Below, in pieces: positions 32,151-39,951 of a stretch of DNA of 64,000 nucleotides. Location of the stretch: assembly GCA_937925335.1 (NCBI GenBank), contig CALEWY010000009.1, positions 1 through 64,000 on the forward strand, given 5' to 3'. This DNA comes from an uncultured Acidimicrobiales bacterium. GTDB taxonomy: Bacteria; Actinomycetota; Acidimicrobiia; Acidimicrobiales; SZUA-35. Position 1 is the stretch's first letter; the number at the start of each line of letters is the position of its first letter. Under the pieces are notes generated by a model that searched no databases, was not told the origin of the DNA, and saw only the letters and a list, made by a program, of their open reading frames with translations. Position numbers and translations under genes: made by a program.

Positions 32151-32317
32151 TCGTTCCAGACGTGACGGATTCAACGCTCGCCTGGCTGGCAGAAACGCAT
32201 GATTTCACGAGAGACTTGGGACGTTTCCTGGCCCCGCGCCGGTTGACACTGCAGACCCCCTTCGACTGCGCATCGGACGGCTCCAATGGCGGAGCTGTTG
32301 GAGCCCCTCTCTCATGA
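32147..32317 (+). CDS. 56-codon ORF linking rex and hemA
   Basis: A frame that starts at GTG overlapping the rex stop (GTGA) and ends in TGA overlapping the hemA ATG (ATGA). It fills the rex-hemA gap completely and would couple translation of all three. The predicted 56-residue peptide (MIVPDVTDSTLAWLAETHDF...) has no recognised domain, no membrane helix and only one Cys. It may be a leader whose translation passes ribosomes to hemA, or chance. Confidence 0.35.
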   Translation: MIVPDVTDSTLAWLAETHDFTRDLGRFLAPRRLTLQTPFDCASDGSNGGAVGAPLS

Positions 32318-33573
32318 TCCTCATCGCTCTTGGCCTCAATCACCGGTCCGCTCCACTTGATGTCCTCGAACGGATGTCGATGTCGGCCGATCTGGTGCCA
32401 AAGGCACTTGCTGAGCTCACCGCTGGCGATCACGTCAATGAAGCGGTATTAATCTCGACCTGCAATCGGATCGAGGTTTACGCCCACGTCGAGCGGTTCC
32501 ACGACGGCTTCGAGCAGATTCGTGATGCTCTCAGCGTCGTCACCGGCGTCGACAATGCCGATTTTGCTGACCACCTCTACGTGCACTCCCACGACGAAGC
32601 CGTCTGCCACTTGTTCTCGGTCTCGTCAGGACTTGATTCAGCAGTGCTCGGCGAGCACGAGATTCTCGGACAGGTCCGCACAGCTTGGGAGACCGCTCGC
32701 ATCGAAGGCGCAGCGTCGGTTCTGCTCGAGCCGCTCTTCGACCACGCCATCAAATGCGGAAAGCGCGTTCGGACCGACACGGCCATTGGCCGTCGGACTG
32801 CATCGATCTCTCATGCCGCGGTCAGCTTGGTCGCCGAGCGCGTCGGGACACTCGACGCCAAGCGTGTGCTGCTCGTTGGAGCCGGTGAGGTTGGAGCCGG
32901 TGTTGCAAACGCCCTTGGGCGTACGTCCGACATCGATCTCATCGTCACGAACCGAACTGCGTCAAAGGCCGATGATCTGGCCGCCAGTCTCGGTGGCCGA
33001 ACCGTGCCGTTCGGACACTTCGAATCCCAGCTCGCCGACGTCGACATTGTGATTTCAGCCACCGGCGCACCGGGCGTTGTCATCTCCGCCGAATCGGTTC
33101 AAGCAGCGATGGAGCATCGTTCCGATCGCCTTCTCATTCTCGACCTGGCCGTCCCGCGAGACGTCGACGCCGCCGTGCTCGGCTACTCCAACGTCGGGCT
33201 TTTAGTCCTCAGCGATCTCCAAGCGTTCGCTAACCGCGGCCTCGAAGAGCGCCAACGTGAAGCGGTTGCTGCCCGTCGATTGGTCGATCTCGAGATCGAG
33301 CGATTCCGCGACACGAACTCGGCTCGCGAGATTTCGCCGCTGCTCGGTTCGATGTACCGATGGGCCGACGCCGTACGCATCGACGAAATCGAGCGCCATG
33401 CCACGAAGCTGAGCTCGCTCGATCCAGAGAGTCGTGAAGCCGTTGAGGCCTTGACGAAGGCCCTCGTTTCGAAGCTTCTCCACGAGCCGTCGAGTCACCT
33501 CCGAGACGCAGCCGGTTCGGCTCGCGGAGAGCGTCTCGCCGATGCGCTTCGTGAACTTTTTGACCTCACGTGA
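32314..33573 (+). CDS. hemA: Glutamyl-tRNA reductase
   Basis: A 419-residue enzyme of the C5 heme pathway that reduces Glu-tRNA(Glu) to glutamate-1-semialdehyde with NADPH. Seen: GLNHRSAPLDVLER, the catalytic Cys in LISTCNRIEVYAH, SGLDSAVLGEHEILGQVRTAW, GRRTASISHAAV, the nucleotide fold LLVGAGEVGAGV, and the C-terminal dimerisation region with LHEPSSHLR. Its product is the substrate of HemL, encoded at 38510. GTGA overlap with hemC. Confidence 0.97.
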   Translation: MILIALGLNHRSAPLDVLERMSMSADLVPKALAELTAGDHVNEAVLISTCNRIEVYAHVERFHDGFEQIRDALSVVTGVDNADFADHLYVHSHDEAVCHLFSVSSGLDSAVLGEHEILGQVRTAWETARIEGAASVLLEPLFDHAIKCGKRVRTDTAIGRRTASISHAAVSLVAERVGTLDAKRVLLVGAGEVGAGVANALGRTSDIDLIVTNRTASKADDLAASLGGRTVPFGHFESQLADVDIVISATGAPGVVISAESVQAAMEHRSDRLLILDLAVPRDVDAAVLGYSNVGLLVLSDLQAFANRGLEERQREAVAARRLVDLEIERFRDTNSAREISPLLGSMYRWADAVRIDEIERHATKLSSLDPESREAVEALTKALVSKLLHEPSSHLRDAAGSARGERLADALRELFDLT

Positions 33574-34454
33574 TTCGGATTGCAACGCGCAACAGCCCAT
33601 TGGCGCTGTGGCAGGCGGAGATGGTTGCTGATCGGCTCCGAGAAGCCGAGCCAGGACGCGAGGTCCAACTCATCTCGATGGCGACGTTCGCCGACAAGCG
33701 TCTCGACCTGCCCATCAGTGATCTCGGTGGCAAAGGCGCGTTCAGTAAAGAGGTCCAGAACCTCGTGCTCGCCGGAGAAGCAGACCTTGCTGTGCACTCG
33801 GCGAAGGATCTCCAGGCCATCACCCCCGAGAGCCTCACGATTGCGGCAGTTCCAGAGCGAGGCGATCCTCGCGACGCACTCATCGGGGCGACGCTCGCCG
33901 AGCTGATCGAGCGAGGCAGTGAGGCCGTGGTGGCCACCGGCTCGAACCGTCGCCGGGTCCAGCTGGCATTGCTTGCAACGTCGGCTCGTTTCGAGGGACT
34001 GCGAGGCAACATCGCGACCCGACTCGCAAAGGCTGAAGGTTTCGACGCCGTCGTCATGGCGAATGCCGCCTTGGATCGCTTGGATCTTTCGCTCGACGTC
34101 GTTGAGGTTCTCGAGCCGGAGGTGATGATCCCTCAGGTCGGCCAGGGGACACTTGCGATCGAATGCCGGGTTGACGACGAAGCGACGATTGCTGCGCTCG
34201 CGCCGTTCGACCACGCGCCAAGCCGCCGGGTGCTCGATGCCGAGCGAGCGTTCTTGATTGAACTCGGCGGCGACTGCGATCTACCGGCAGGTGCGTTTGC
34301 GGCGCTCGACGCTGACGGTGTTGCGATGACACTTCGAGCGGTGCTCGCCTCGGGCGACGAAACCGTGGTGCGAACGGTGACCTCCCACGGCACCGACGGC
34401 CAGGCGCTTGGCAGCGCTGCAGCGACCGAGCTACGAGAGGCCGTCTCGCAGTGA
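33570..34454 (+). CDS. hemC: Porphobilinogen deaminase (hydroxymethylbilane synthase)
   Basis: A 294-residue enzyme that joins four porphobilinogens into hydroxymethylbilane. RIATRNSPLALWQAE, DLGGKGAFSKEVQNLVL, DLAVHSAKDL, PERGDPRDALIG, GSNRRRVQLAL and the cofactor-anchoring Cys in LGGDCDLPAGAFA are present. GTG start overlapping hemA; its stop overlaps hemD in the same way. Confidence 0.97.
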   Translation: MIRIATRNSPLALWQAEMVADRLREAEPGREVQLISMATFADKRLDLPISDLGGKGAFSKEVQNLVLAGEADLAVHSAKDLQAITPESLTIAAVPERGDPRDALIGATLAELIERGSEAVVATGSNRRRVQLALLATSARFEGLRGNIATRLAKAEGFDAVVMANAALDRLDLSLDVVEVLEPEVMIPQVGQGTLAIECRVDDEATIAALAPFDHAPSRRVLDAERAFLIELGGDCDLPAGAFAALDADGVAMTLRAVLASGDETVVRTVTSHGTDGQALGSAAATELREAVSQ

Positions 34455-35185
34455 CACGCCGAGTCACCGTTTGTCGGGCGACTCGTCAAGCTGCTCCGTT
34501 GATCGCGGCGCTCGAAAGCCTCGGTGTGTCGGTGGTGCAACTGCCGCTGCTCGAGATCGTGAAACCACCCGATGGGGGAGCGGCACTCGTCGATGCGATC
34601 GACGGTCTCGCTGACTACACGTGGGTGGCCTTTACCTCAGCGAACGCCGTGTCGACCGTGATGGATGCGCTCGCCGACCGTCCATGGCCCGCCCATGTTC
34701 GCTGCGCGGTGGTCGGCAACGCAACAGGCCGTGCGGTCAGCGATCGTGGCCTGTCGGTTGATGTGGTCGCCGACCCCTCGACCGCGGCTCACCTCGCCCG
34801 ACAGATGCCGGTTGACGAAACGGACCGTGTTCTCGCCCCCCTTGCGACCCTGGCGTCCGACGATTTGGTCGATGGCCTCACCGATCGTGGCGTTTCAGCG
34901 CTGCGGGTCGACGCCTATGCAACAACGGCACCGATTCACTCCGCCGACGCGATCGATCGAGCGCTCGCCAGTGATCTCGTGTTGTTGACCGCCCCGTCTG
35001 TCGTGAACCGCCTTGTCGAACTCGCCGACGGTCGATCGGTTCCTGCTGGCATTTGCATCGGACCCCGAACCAACGAGCGCGCTCAGGAGTTCGCACTCGC
35101 GGTCGAAGCCGTGGCCGACCCACACGATGACGACGGATTGCTCGCCGCGGTGGCGTCGGTTCTTTCCGAGTCGCCGCCTTTGTGA
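34451..35185 (+). CDS. hemD: Uroporphyrinogen-III synthase
   Basis: A 244-residue protein with the loosely conserved HemD fold: VQLPLLEIVKPPDGG, YTWVAFTSANAVSTVMDAL (family-typical FTSxNAV), AVVGNATGRAV, VLAPLATLASDDLVDGL and LVLLTAPSVVNRL. It cyclises hydroxymethylbilane with ring-D inversion. Stand-alone rather than fused to CobA. Coupled to hemC by a four-base overlap. Confidence 0.9.
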   Translation: MTRRVTVCRATRQAAPLIAALESLGVSVVQLPLLEIVKPPDGGAALVDAIDGLADYTWVAFTSANAVSTVMDALADRPWPAHVRCAVVGNATGRAVSDRGLSVDVVADPSTAAHLARQMPVDETDRVLAPLATLASDDLVDGLTDRGVSALRVDAYATTAPIHSADAIDRALASDLVLLTAPSVVNRLVELADGRSVPAGICIGPRTNERAQEFALAVEAVADPHDDDGLLAAVASVLSESPPL

Positions 35186-35254
35186 GTTGATTCCTGAGCC
35201 CCTCGGGGCCTCGTCGGCGTCGCGCCGATTGGCGAGCCGATGATCACCCACCGA

Positions 35255-35260
35255 TAGCCT
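35255..35260 (+). promoter_or_regulatory. Leaderless-type -10 box (TAGCCT) before hemB
   Basis: TAGCCT, six bases (TTCGTT), then the ATG at 35267. It indicates that hemB and the following genes have their own promoter apart from rex-hemACD. Confidence 0.5.
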
Positions 35261-35266
35261 TTCGTT

Positions 35267-36250
35267 ATGACGTTCCCCGATCGACGCCTTCGTCGTCTCC
35301 GCCGTACTCCGGCTATTCGACGGATGGTTGCCGAGACCACGCTCACGCCCAACGACTTCATTCTTCCGCTCTTCGTGCGAGAGGGAATCGATGCGCCCGT
35401 TCCGATCGAATCGTTGCCAGGAGTCTCGCAACACACGCTGCCCTCGTTGAGTGGTGAGGTCGCAAAGGCGATCGATCTCGGCGTTCCTGCCGTCATCTTG
35501 TTCGGCATCCCGACGACGAAGGATGCCGAAGGCTCCGAGTCCTGGAACCCTGATGGCATCGTCCAGGTGGCGCTGCGAGATCTCCGCGATCGCTTCGGCG
35601 ACGAGATCGTGCTGATGGCCGATCTCTGCGTCGACGAATACACCTCACATGGGCACTGCGGCATCGTGAACGATCGAGGAGAGGTCGACAACGACGCGAC
35701 GCTCGAGTTGTATCAACGCGCGGCCGTCGCCCAGGTGACGGCGGGTGCTGATGTGGTTGCTCCATCCGGAATGATGGACGGCCAAGTTGCAGCGATCCGA
35801 TCGAGCCTCGATTCGGCTGGTTTCCCAGAACAGGCGATCTTGGCGTACGCCGCCAAGTACGCGAGCTCGATGTACGGCCCATTCCGAGACGCCGTCGACG
35901 TCACGATCGCCGACGGAGGCGATCGCAAGGGATACCAGCAGGACTATCGCAACGCCCGAGAGGCTCTCGCTGAGGTCCATCTCGATCTCGATGAGGGAGC
36001 TGACATGGTGATGGTGAAGCCAGCGCTTCCCTACCTGGACATCCTGCGCCAGGTGCGAGACACCGTCGACGTTCCCGTGGCCGCCTATCACGTCAGCGGT
36101 GAGTACGCGATGCTGAAGGCGGCCGCCGCCAATGGCTGGCTCGATGGTGACGCCGCAACCATCGAGGTGCTCACATCGATCAAACGAGCAGGAGCCGACA
36201 TGATCTTGACCTACCTCGCCATCGAAGCCAGCGAACTCCTCGCAGGGTGA
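35267..36250 (+). CDS. hemB: Delta-aminolevulinic acid dehydratase
   Basis: A 327-residue enzyme that condenses two ALA to porphobilinogen. Starts RRLRRTPAIRRMVAETTL; catalytic Lys residues lie in AYAAKYASSMYGPFRDA and DMVMVKPALPYLD. The metal loop reads DLCVDEYTSHGHCG: two of the three zinc cysteines are kept and the middle one is Asp, a mixed type between the all-Cys zinc form and the Asp/Ala magnesium form. DRKGYQQDYRNAREAL fits the allosteric Mg site. Confidence 0.96.
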   Translation: MTFPDRRLRRLRRTPAIRRMVAETTLTPNDFILPLFVREGIDAPVPIESLPGVSQHTLPSLSGEVAKAIDLGVPAVILFGIPTTKDAEGSESWNPDGIVQVALRDLRDRFGDEIVLMADLCVDEYTSHGHCGIVNDRGEVDNDATLELYQRAAVAQVTAGADVVAPSGMMDGQVAAIRSSLDSAGFPEQAILAYAAKYASSMYGPFRDAVDVTIADGGDRKGYQQDYRNAREALAEVHLDLDEGADMVMVKPALPYLDILRQVRDTVDVPVAAYHVSGEYAMLKAAAANGWLDGDAATIEVLTSIKRAGADMILTYLAIEASELLAG

Positions 36251-36801
36251 ACGCTCCCCCGACACCGGCTGACTCGGCGGTGCACTCGCCATCCGGGGCG
36301 CTCCCATCGCAGTCCTACCCGACCGCCCTGCCGCCGGCGGCTCTGAAGGTCATGCGGTTCGGCTGGCTGGTTGGGGCGGCGCTCATCTTCTTGATCGTCG
36401 CTGCTGGCGATATCGCGTTGCGCATGGCGACCGTCGACGGCCCGTCGACGCCGCCGATCCTTCCGGCGCTGATCCTGGGCGCCATCCCGGCTGGGTTCGG
36501 TTGGTGGTGGGCATCGAAGATCTATGCCGCCTGGACGATCGACGTTGACGACGAACGGATTCGTGTCGACCACGGAGTCATCAATCGACAGTCGGCGTTT
36601 GTTCCTCGGACCCGGATCCAGCACGTCTCGACCGAACAGGGCCCGATTCAGCGCGTCTTCGACCTCACGTCGTTGACCTTGCACACCGCCGGTGCTCGGA
36701 CGCCAAACATCGACATTCCACACCTCGAACTTGCCACCGCTGAGCTGCTTCGCCAGGAGCTTGTTGGCGACTCGGCACCGACGAGTCCAATCCGTGGCTG
36801 A
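36247..36801 (+). CDS. PH-domain (YdbS/DUF304-like) membrane protein
   Basis: A 184-residue protein with a Pro/Ser-rich leader, two membrane helices (about 37-57 and 70-95) and a bacterial PH domain: WTIDVDDERIRVDHGVINRQSAFVPRTRIQHVSTEQGPIQRVFDLTSLTLHTAG. This is the YdbS-like half of a conserved two-gene unit; the YdbT-like partner follows. Role unknown, membrane-associated. GTG 36247 overlaps the hemB stop. Confidence 0.82.
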   Translation: MNAPPTPADSAVHSPSGALPSQSYPTALPPAALKVMRFGWLVGAALIFLIVAAGDIALRMATVDGPSTPPILPALILGAIPAGFGWWWASKIYAAWTIDVDDERIRVDHGVINRQSAFVPRTRIQHVSTEQGPIQRVFDLTSLTLHTAGARTPNIDIPHLELATAELLRQELVGDSAPTSPIRG

Positions 36802-38455
36802 CCTCGGCGAGTCGGCGGGTCAGACCAACCCGTTGGTGACACCCCACGAGCCGATTGCTGAACCACAGAGTTCTGAGTCACAGAGTTCTGAACCACTGAG
36901 TTCTGAACCACACTGGAACCGGTTGCATCCGGTCACCGTGATCCGCGAGTTGTTGTCGCTGGTTTGGAACTTCGTGATTGCGATCGTTGCATCTCGAGGC
37001 TTCGGCGGCTTTGGGGACTTCTCTGGGCCAAATGTGATGGGCCAGTCGATCGGGTTCGAGGACATTCTTGCGGTCGTCTTCCTCGGCTTCGGTGTCATCC
37101 GGTATCTGGCGACCAGCTACGCAATCACCGCCGACGCGGTCATCTTCCGTCGTGGCGTGTTCGTGAGATCGCGCACGGTGCTGCCCCGAGACCGAATACA
37201 AAACGTTGCGATCGGAGCAGATCTGGTCGGGCGTCTGTTCGGGATGCAAACGCTCACCGTTTCCTCGGCCGGCAGCGAAGGTGAGATCGAACTCGCCGTC
37301 GTTTCGAAGGATGTCGCTCGCGACCTCAGCGCGGAGCTGACCCGCGACACCTCGGCTTCTGGCGTCGGCTCACGGGCGACGCTTGACCGCCCCGGTGGTT
37401 CCACCGTCAACGGTGTCCCATCGACCGGTGTTTCGGCCGCCGGCGAATCGATCGGTGATTCGGACACGCTCGATGGAGCGTTCCCGGCTCCCGTCGGATC
37501 TCCCTCTCGACGCGAGTTCCCGGGCGATCGTCTGACCGAGTGGTACACCCTCGCCACACCCGAGTTCGTGCGGTACGGACTCACGTCGAACGCCGTCGGT
37601 GCCGCGTTCGTCTTTCTCGTGGTCGCTGCGGTCGCGTTTCTCCAGTTCGACAACCCGTTGCTCTTGTTTGGTGGCTTCGGTCTGATCGCGCCGGTCATCA
37701 TCGTCCTCGACATCTTCGGGTTCGTTGCGTCGACGGACGATGAACGCATCCGGGTGCAGCACGGGATGTTCTCAACGAGAGAAAAGTGGGCGCGTCTCGA
37801 ACGGATCCAGCTCGGTGATGTCCGGCGCCCATGGCTTCGGCACCGGCTTGGCTTTGAAACCTTGGCGGTCGCAACCGCCGATGTCACCGAATCATCGAAC
37901 GGCCAATTCGACCTGTGTGCGCCGATGATCCCGGTCCAGTCGTGGCGATCGCGATTCGTTTCGCTCGGCTTACAGACCGAGCTCGACGAGGACGCATTGA
38001 TCGACGTGAGTCGGGTGACGGTGAGGCGTCGGACGATCCGCAACTCGGTGGCTCCCGTGCTCGGCCTTGTCGTGCTCGGCCTGGTGTGGCGCCCGGCCGG
38101 TGTGCTCGTGCCGATGATGATCATGATGGCGATCCCCATGGTGATCATGACGATGTGGATGTTGGCGAAGCGGTCATTCCGAGTCGATGGGTGGGCGCTT
38201 GGCCACGACCACCTTCTCGTGCGACGAGGCTGCTTCGACGAACGGCTTCTGCTGGTTCGCCTCGAAAAGGTGCAGTCGGTTGGTGTTGATGCATCGTTCT
38301 TTCAGCGTCGCCTTGGCCTGGCTTCGGTACGAGTCGACACGGCAAACGTTGGCGTGAGCACCACGATCCCCGATCTCGAGCGAGACGAGGCTGAACGCCT
38401 GGCGTTCGCTCTCGTCATCGCCGCAAATACAACGGTGCTTCCCGACGGCGTCTGA
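36794..38455 (+). CDS. Multi-PH-domain (YdbT-like) membrane protein
   Basis: About 553 residues from GTG 36794, which overlaps the previous stop. Three bacterial PH (bPH_2) domains are separated by helix pairs: VIFRRGVFVRSRTVLPRDRIQNV, IRVQHGMFSTREKWARLERIQLGDV and LLVRRGCFDERLLLVRLEKVQSVGV mark them, each with the R-x-x-R-I/V-Q-x-V core. The N-terminus has short repeats of Glu/Ser/Pro (SSESQSSEPLSSEP). Such proteins pair with YdbS; function is unknown. Its position between hemB and hemL is conserved-looking but unexplained. Confidence 0.83.
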   Translation: MADLGESAGQTNPLVTPHEPIAEPQSSESQSSEPLSSEPHWNRLHPVTVIRELLSLVWNFVIAIVASRGFGGFGDFSGPNVMGQSIGFEDILAVVFLGFGVIRYLATSYAITADAVIFRRGVFVRSRTVLPRDRIQNVAIGADLVGRLFGMQTLTVSSAGSEGEIELAVVSKDVARDLSAELTRDTSASGVGSRATLDRPGGSTVNGVPSTGVSAAGESIGDSDTLDGAFPAPVGSPSRREFPGDRLTEWYTLATPEFVRYGLTSNAVGAAFVFLVVAAVAFLQFDNPLLLFGGFGLIAPVIIVLDIFGFVASTDDERIRVQHGMFSTREKWARLERIQLGDVRRPWLRHRLGFETLAVATADVTESSNGQFDLCAPMIPVQSWRSRFVSLGLQTELDEDALIDVSRVTVRRRTIRNSVAPVLGLVVLGLVWRPAGVLVPMMIMMAIPMVIMTMWMLAKRSFRVDGWALGHDHLLVRRGCFDERLLLVRLEKVQSVGVDASFFQRRLGLASVRVDTANVGVSTTIPDLERDEAERLAFALVIAANTTVLPDGV

Positions 38456-38509
38456 TCAGAGCCGGGTCCCGAGCGAGGGAGCCTGGCGGGTGGCTGGCAG
38501 AATCACCTG

Positions 38510-39769
38510 GTGACCAACGCTGAGCTTTTCGATCGAGCCAAAGCCGTCCTGCCCGGAGGCGTGAATTCGCCCGTGCGAGCCTTTCTGTCGGTTGGTGGCA
38601 CGCCCTACTTTGTGGAACGGGCGAGCGGCTCGAAGGTGTGGGACAGCGAGGGCAATGAGTACCTCGACTTCGTGCAGAGTTATGGCGCATCGATCCTCGG
38701 CCATGCCGATCCGGTCGCCGTCGCCGCTGTGCAACAAGCTGCGCTCGAAGGCACAACGTTTGGAGCCCCGACCCGCAAAGAAGTCGAACTCGCTGAGCTC
38801 GTGTGTTCGTGGGTACCCGGCCTCGAAATGGTTCGGATGACGTCGTCTGGAACCGAAGCCGCGATGTCGGCCATTCGTCTTGCACGAGGCGCAACCGGCC
38901 GAGACAAGGTCGTGAAGTTTGCCGGTTGCTACCACGGTCATACCGACTCGCTGCTGGCCGCCGGTGGCTCCGGGGTGGCGAACCAAGGCCTCGTCGGGTC
39001 TGTCGGTGTTCCGGAAGCGGCGGTGGCCGACACCGTTGTTGTGCCCTACAACGTCGTCCCCACGCTCGATGAAGACACTGCCGTGCTTGCGATCGAGCCG
39101 GTGGCGGCAAACATGGGTGTCGTTCAACCAGAACCGGGTTTCCTCGAGGCGTGCCGAGCAGAGTGCGACCGCGTTGGTGCGTTGTTGTTGTTCGACGAGG
39201 TGATCACCGGTTTCCGCCTTGGGCGCGGAGGAGCGACGAGTTGGAGTGGTGTTCAGCCCGATGTCTGGGCGTTCGGCAAAGTGATCGGTGGCGGCCTGCC
39301 CGTCGGCATGTTCGGCGGCTCACGCGAAGTGATGGGACACGTTGCTCCGCTCGGGCCCGTCTACCAAGGCGGAACCCTTTCGGGGAATCCGCTCGCGACT
39401 GCGGCCGGCCTCGCCGTGCTCGGTCAGCTCGATGATGATCGCTACGAGGAACTGACGGCGACCGCGACAACGCTCGCCACTGGGCTTCGTAACGCAATGG
39501 AGTCTGCTGGTGTTGCGGTTCAGGTCCCGCAGGTCGGCCCGCTGGTCGGGATCTTCTTCACCGATGAGGCTGTCCGGAACTACGACGACGCAAAAGCCGC
39601 CGCCGATACGGGCATCTATCCACGATTCTTCCATGGCATGTTGGAGCGCGGCATCGCCCTCGCGCCGGGGGCCTATGAGGCCATCTTCCCGAGCTTGAGC
39701 CACAGCGCCGAGGACATCGCCCGAGCGGTCGATGCTGCGGCCGAAGTCGGCGCAACACTCGCCGAGTAG
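38510..39769 (+). CDS. hemL: Glutamate-1-semialdehyde 2,1-aminomutase
   Basis: A 419-residue PLP enzyme that converts glutamate-1-semialdehyde to ALA. FDRAKAVLPGGVNSPVRAF at the start, SSGTEAAMSAIRLARGATGRDKVVKFAGCYHGH, LLFDEVITGFRLG and the PLP Lys in WAFGKVIGGGLPVG are diagnostic. The GTG start has CAGAAT plus six bases in front, a plausible leaderless promoter. Completes the C5 branch with hemA. Confidence 0.97.
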   Translation: MTNAELFDRAKAVLPGGVNSPVRAFLSVGGTPYFVERASGSKVWDSEGNEYLDFVQSYGASILGHADPVAVAAVQQAALEGTTFGAPTRKEVELAELVCSWVPGLEMVRMTSSGTEAAMSAIRLARGATGRDKVVKFAGCYHGHTDSLLAAGGSGVANQGLVGSVGVPEAAVADTVVVPYNVVPTLDEDTAVLAIEPVAANMGVVQPEPGFLEACRAECDRVGALLLFDEVITGFRLGRGGATSWSGVQPDVWAFGKVIGGGLPVGMFGGSREVMGHVAPLGPVYQGGTLSGNPLATAAGLAVLGQLDDDRYEELTATATTLATGLRNAMESAGVAVQVPQVGPLVGIFFTDEAVRNYDDAKAAADTGIYPRFFHGMLERGIALAPGAYEAIFPSLSHSAEDIARAVDAAAEVGATLAE

Positions 39770-39784
39770 CCGAAACGACCCTGC

Positions 39785-39951
39785 TAGCAGGGTGCTGAAG
39801 AATGCCGTCGAGTGTCAGGGCGTCGAGGCGCCGGTCACGCAAGGAGAGATGTTCGCCTACTCCCTTGCCGGAATCGGCGGAAAGACCGACGCAGCGTGGT
39901 CGGATGAATCGGCGTTCTGGCGCCGACATGCGCTTTTCTCAAACCCTGCTA
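39785..39951. mobile_element. Possible MITE (167 bp) with terminal inverted repeats
   Basis: The left end TAGCAGGGTGCTGAAGAATG and the right end, read on the minus strand, TAGCAGGGTTTGAGAAAAGC, are inverted repeats: nine identical bases, then about 8 of 11 matching with one gap. No transposase lies inside. The right end supplies the TAG stop of the metalloprotease-like gene. The left end is part of a perfect 16-bp palindrome (39778-39793). Confidence 0.4.

Noticed and set aside
36878-38148. Minus-strand ORFs over the PH-domain gene (123 and 343 residues)
   Set aside because: Antisense to a gene with three recognisable PH domains.
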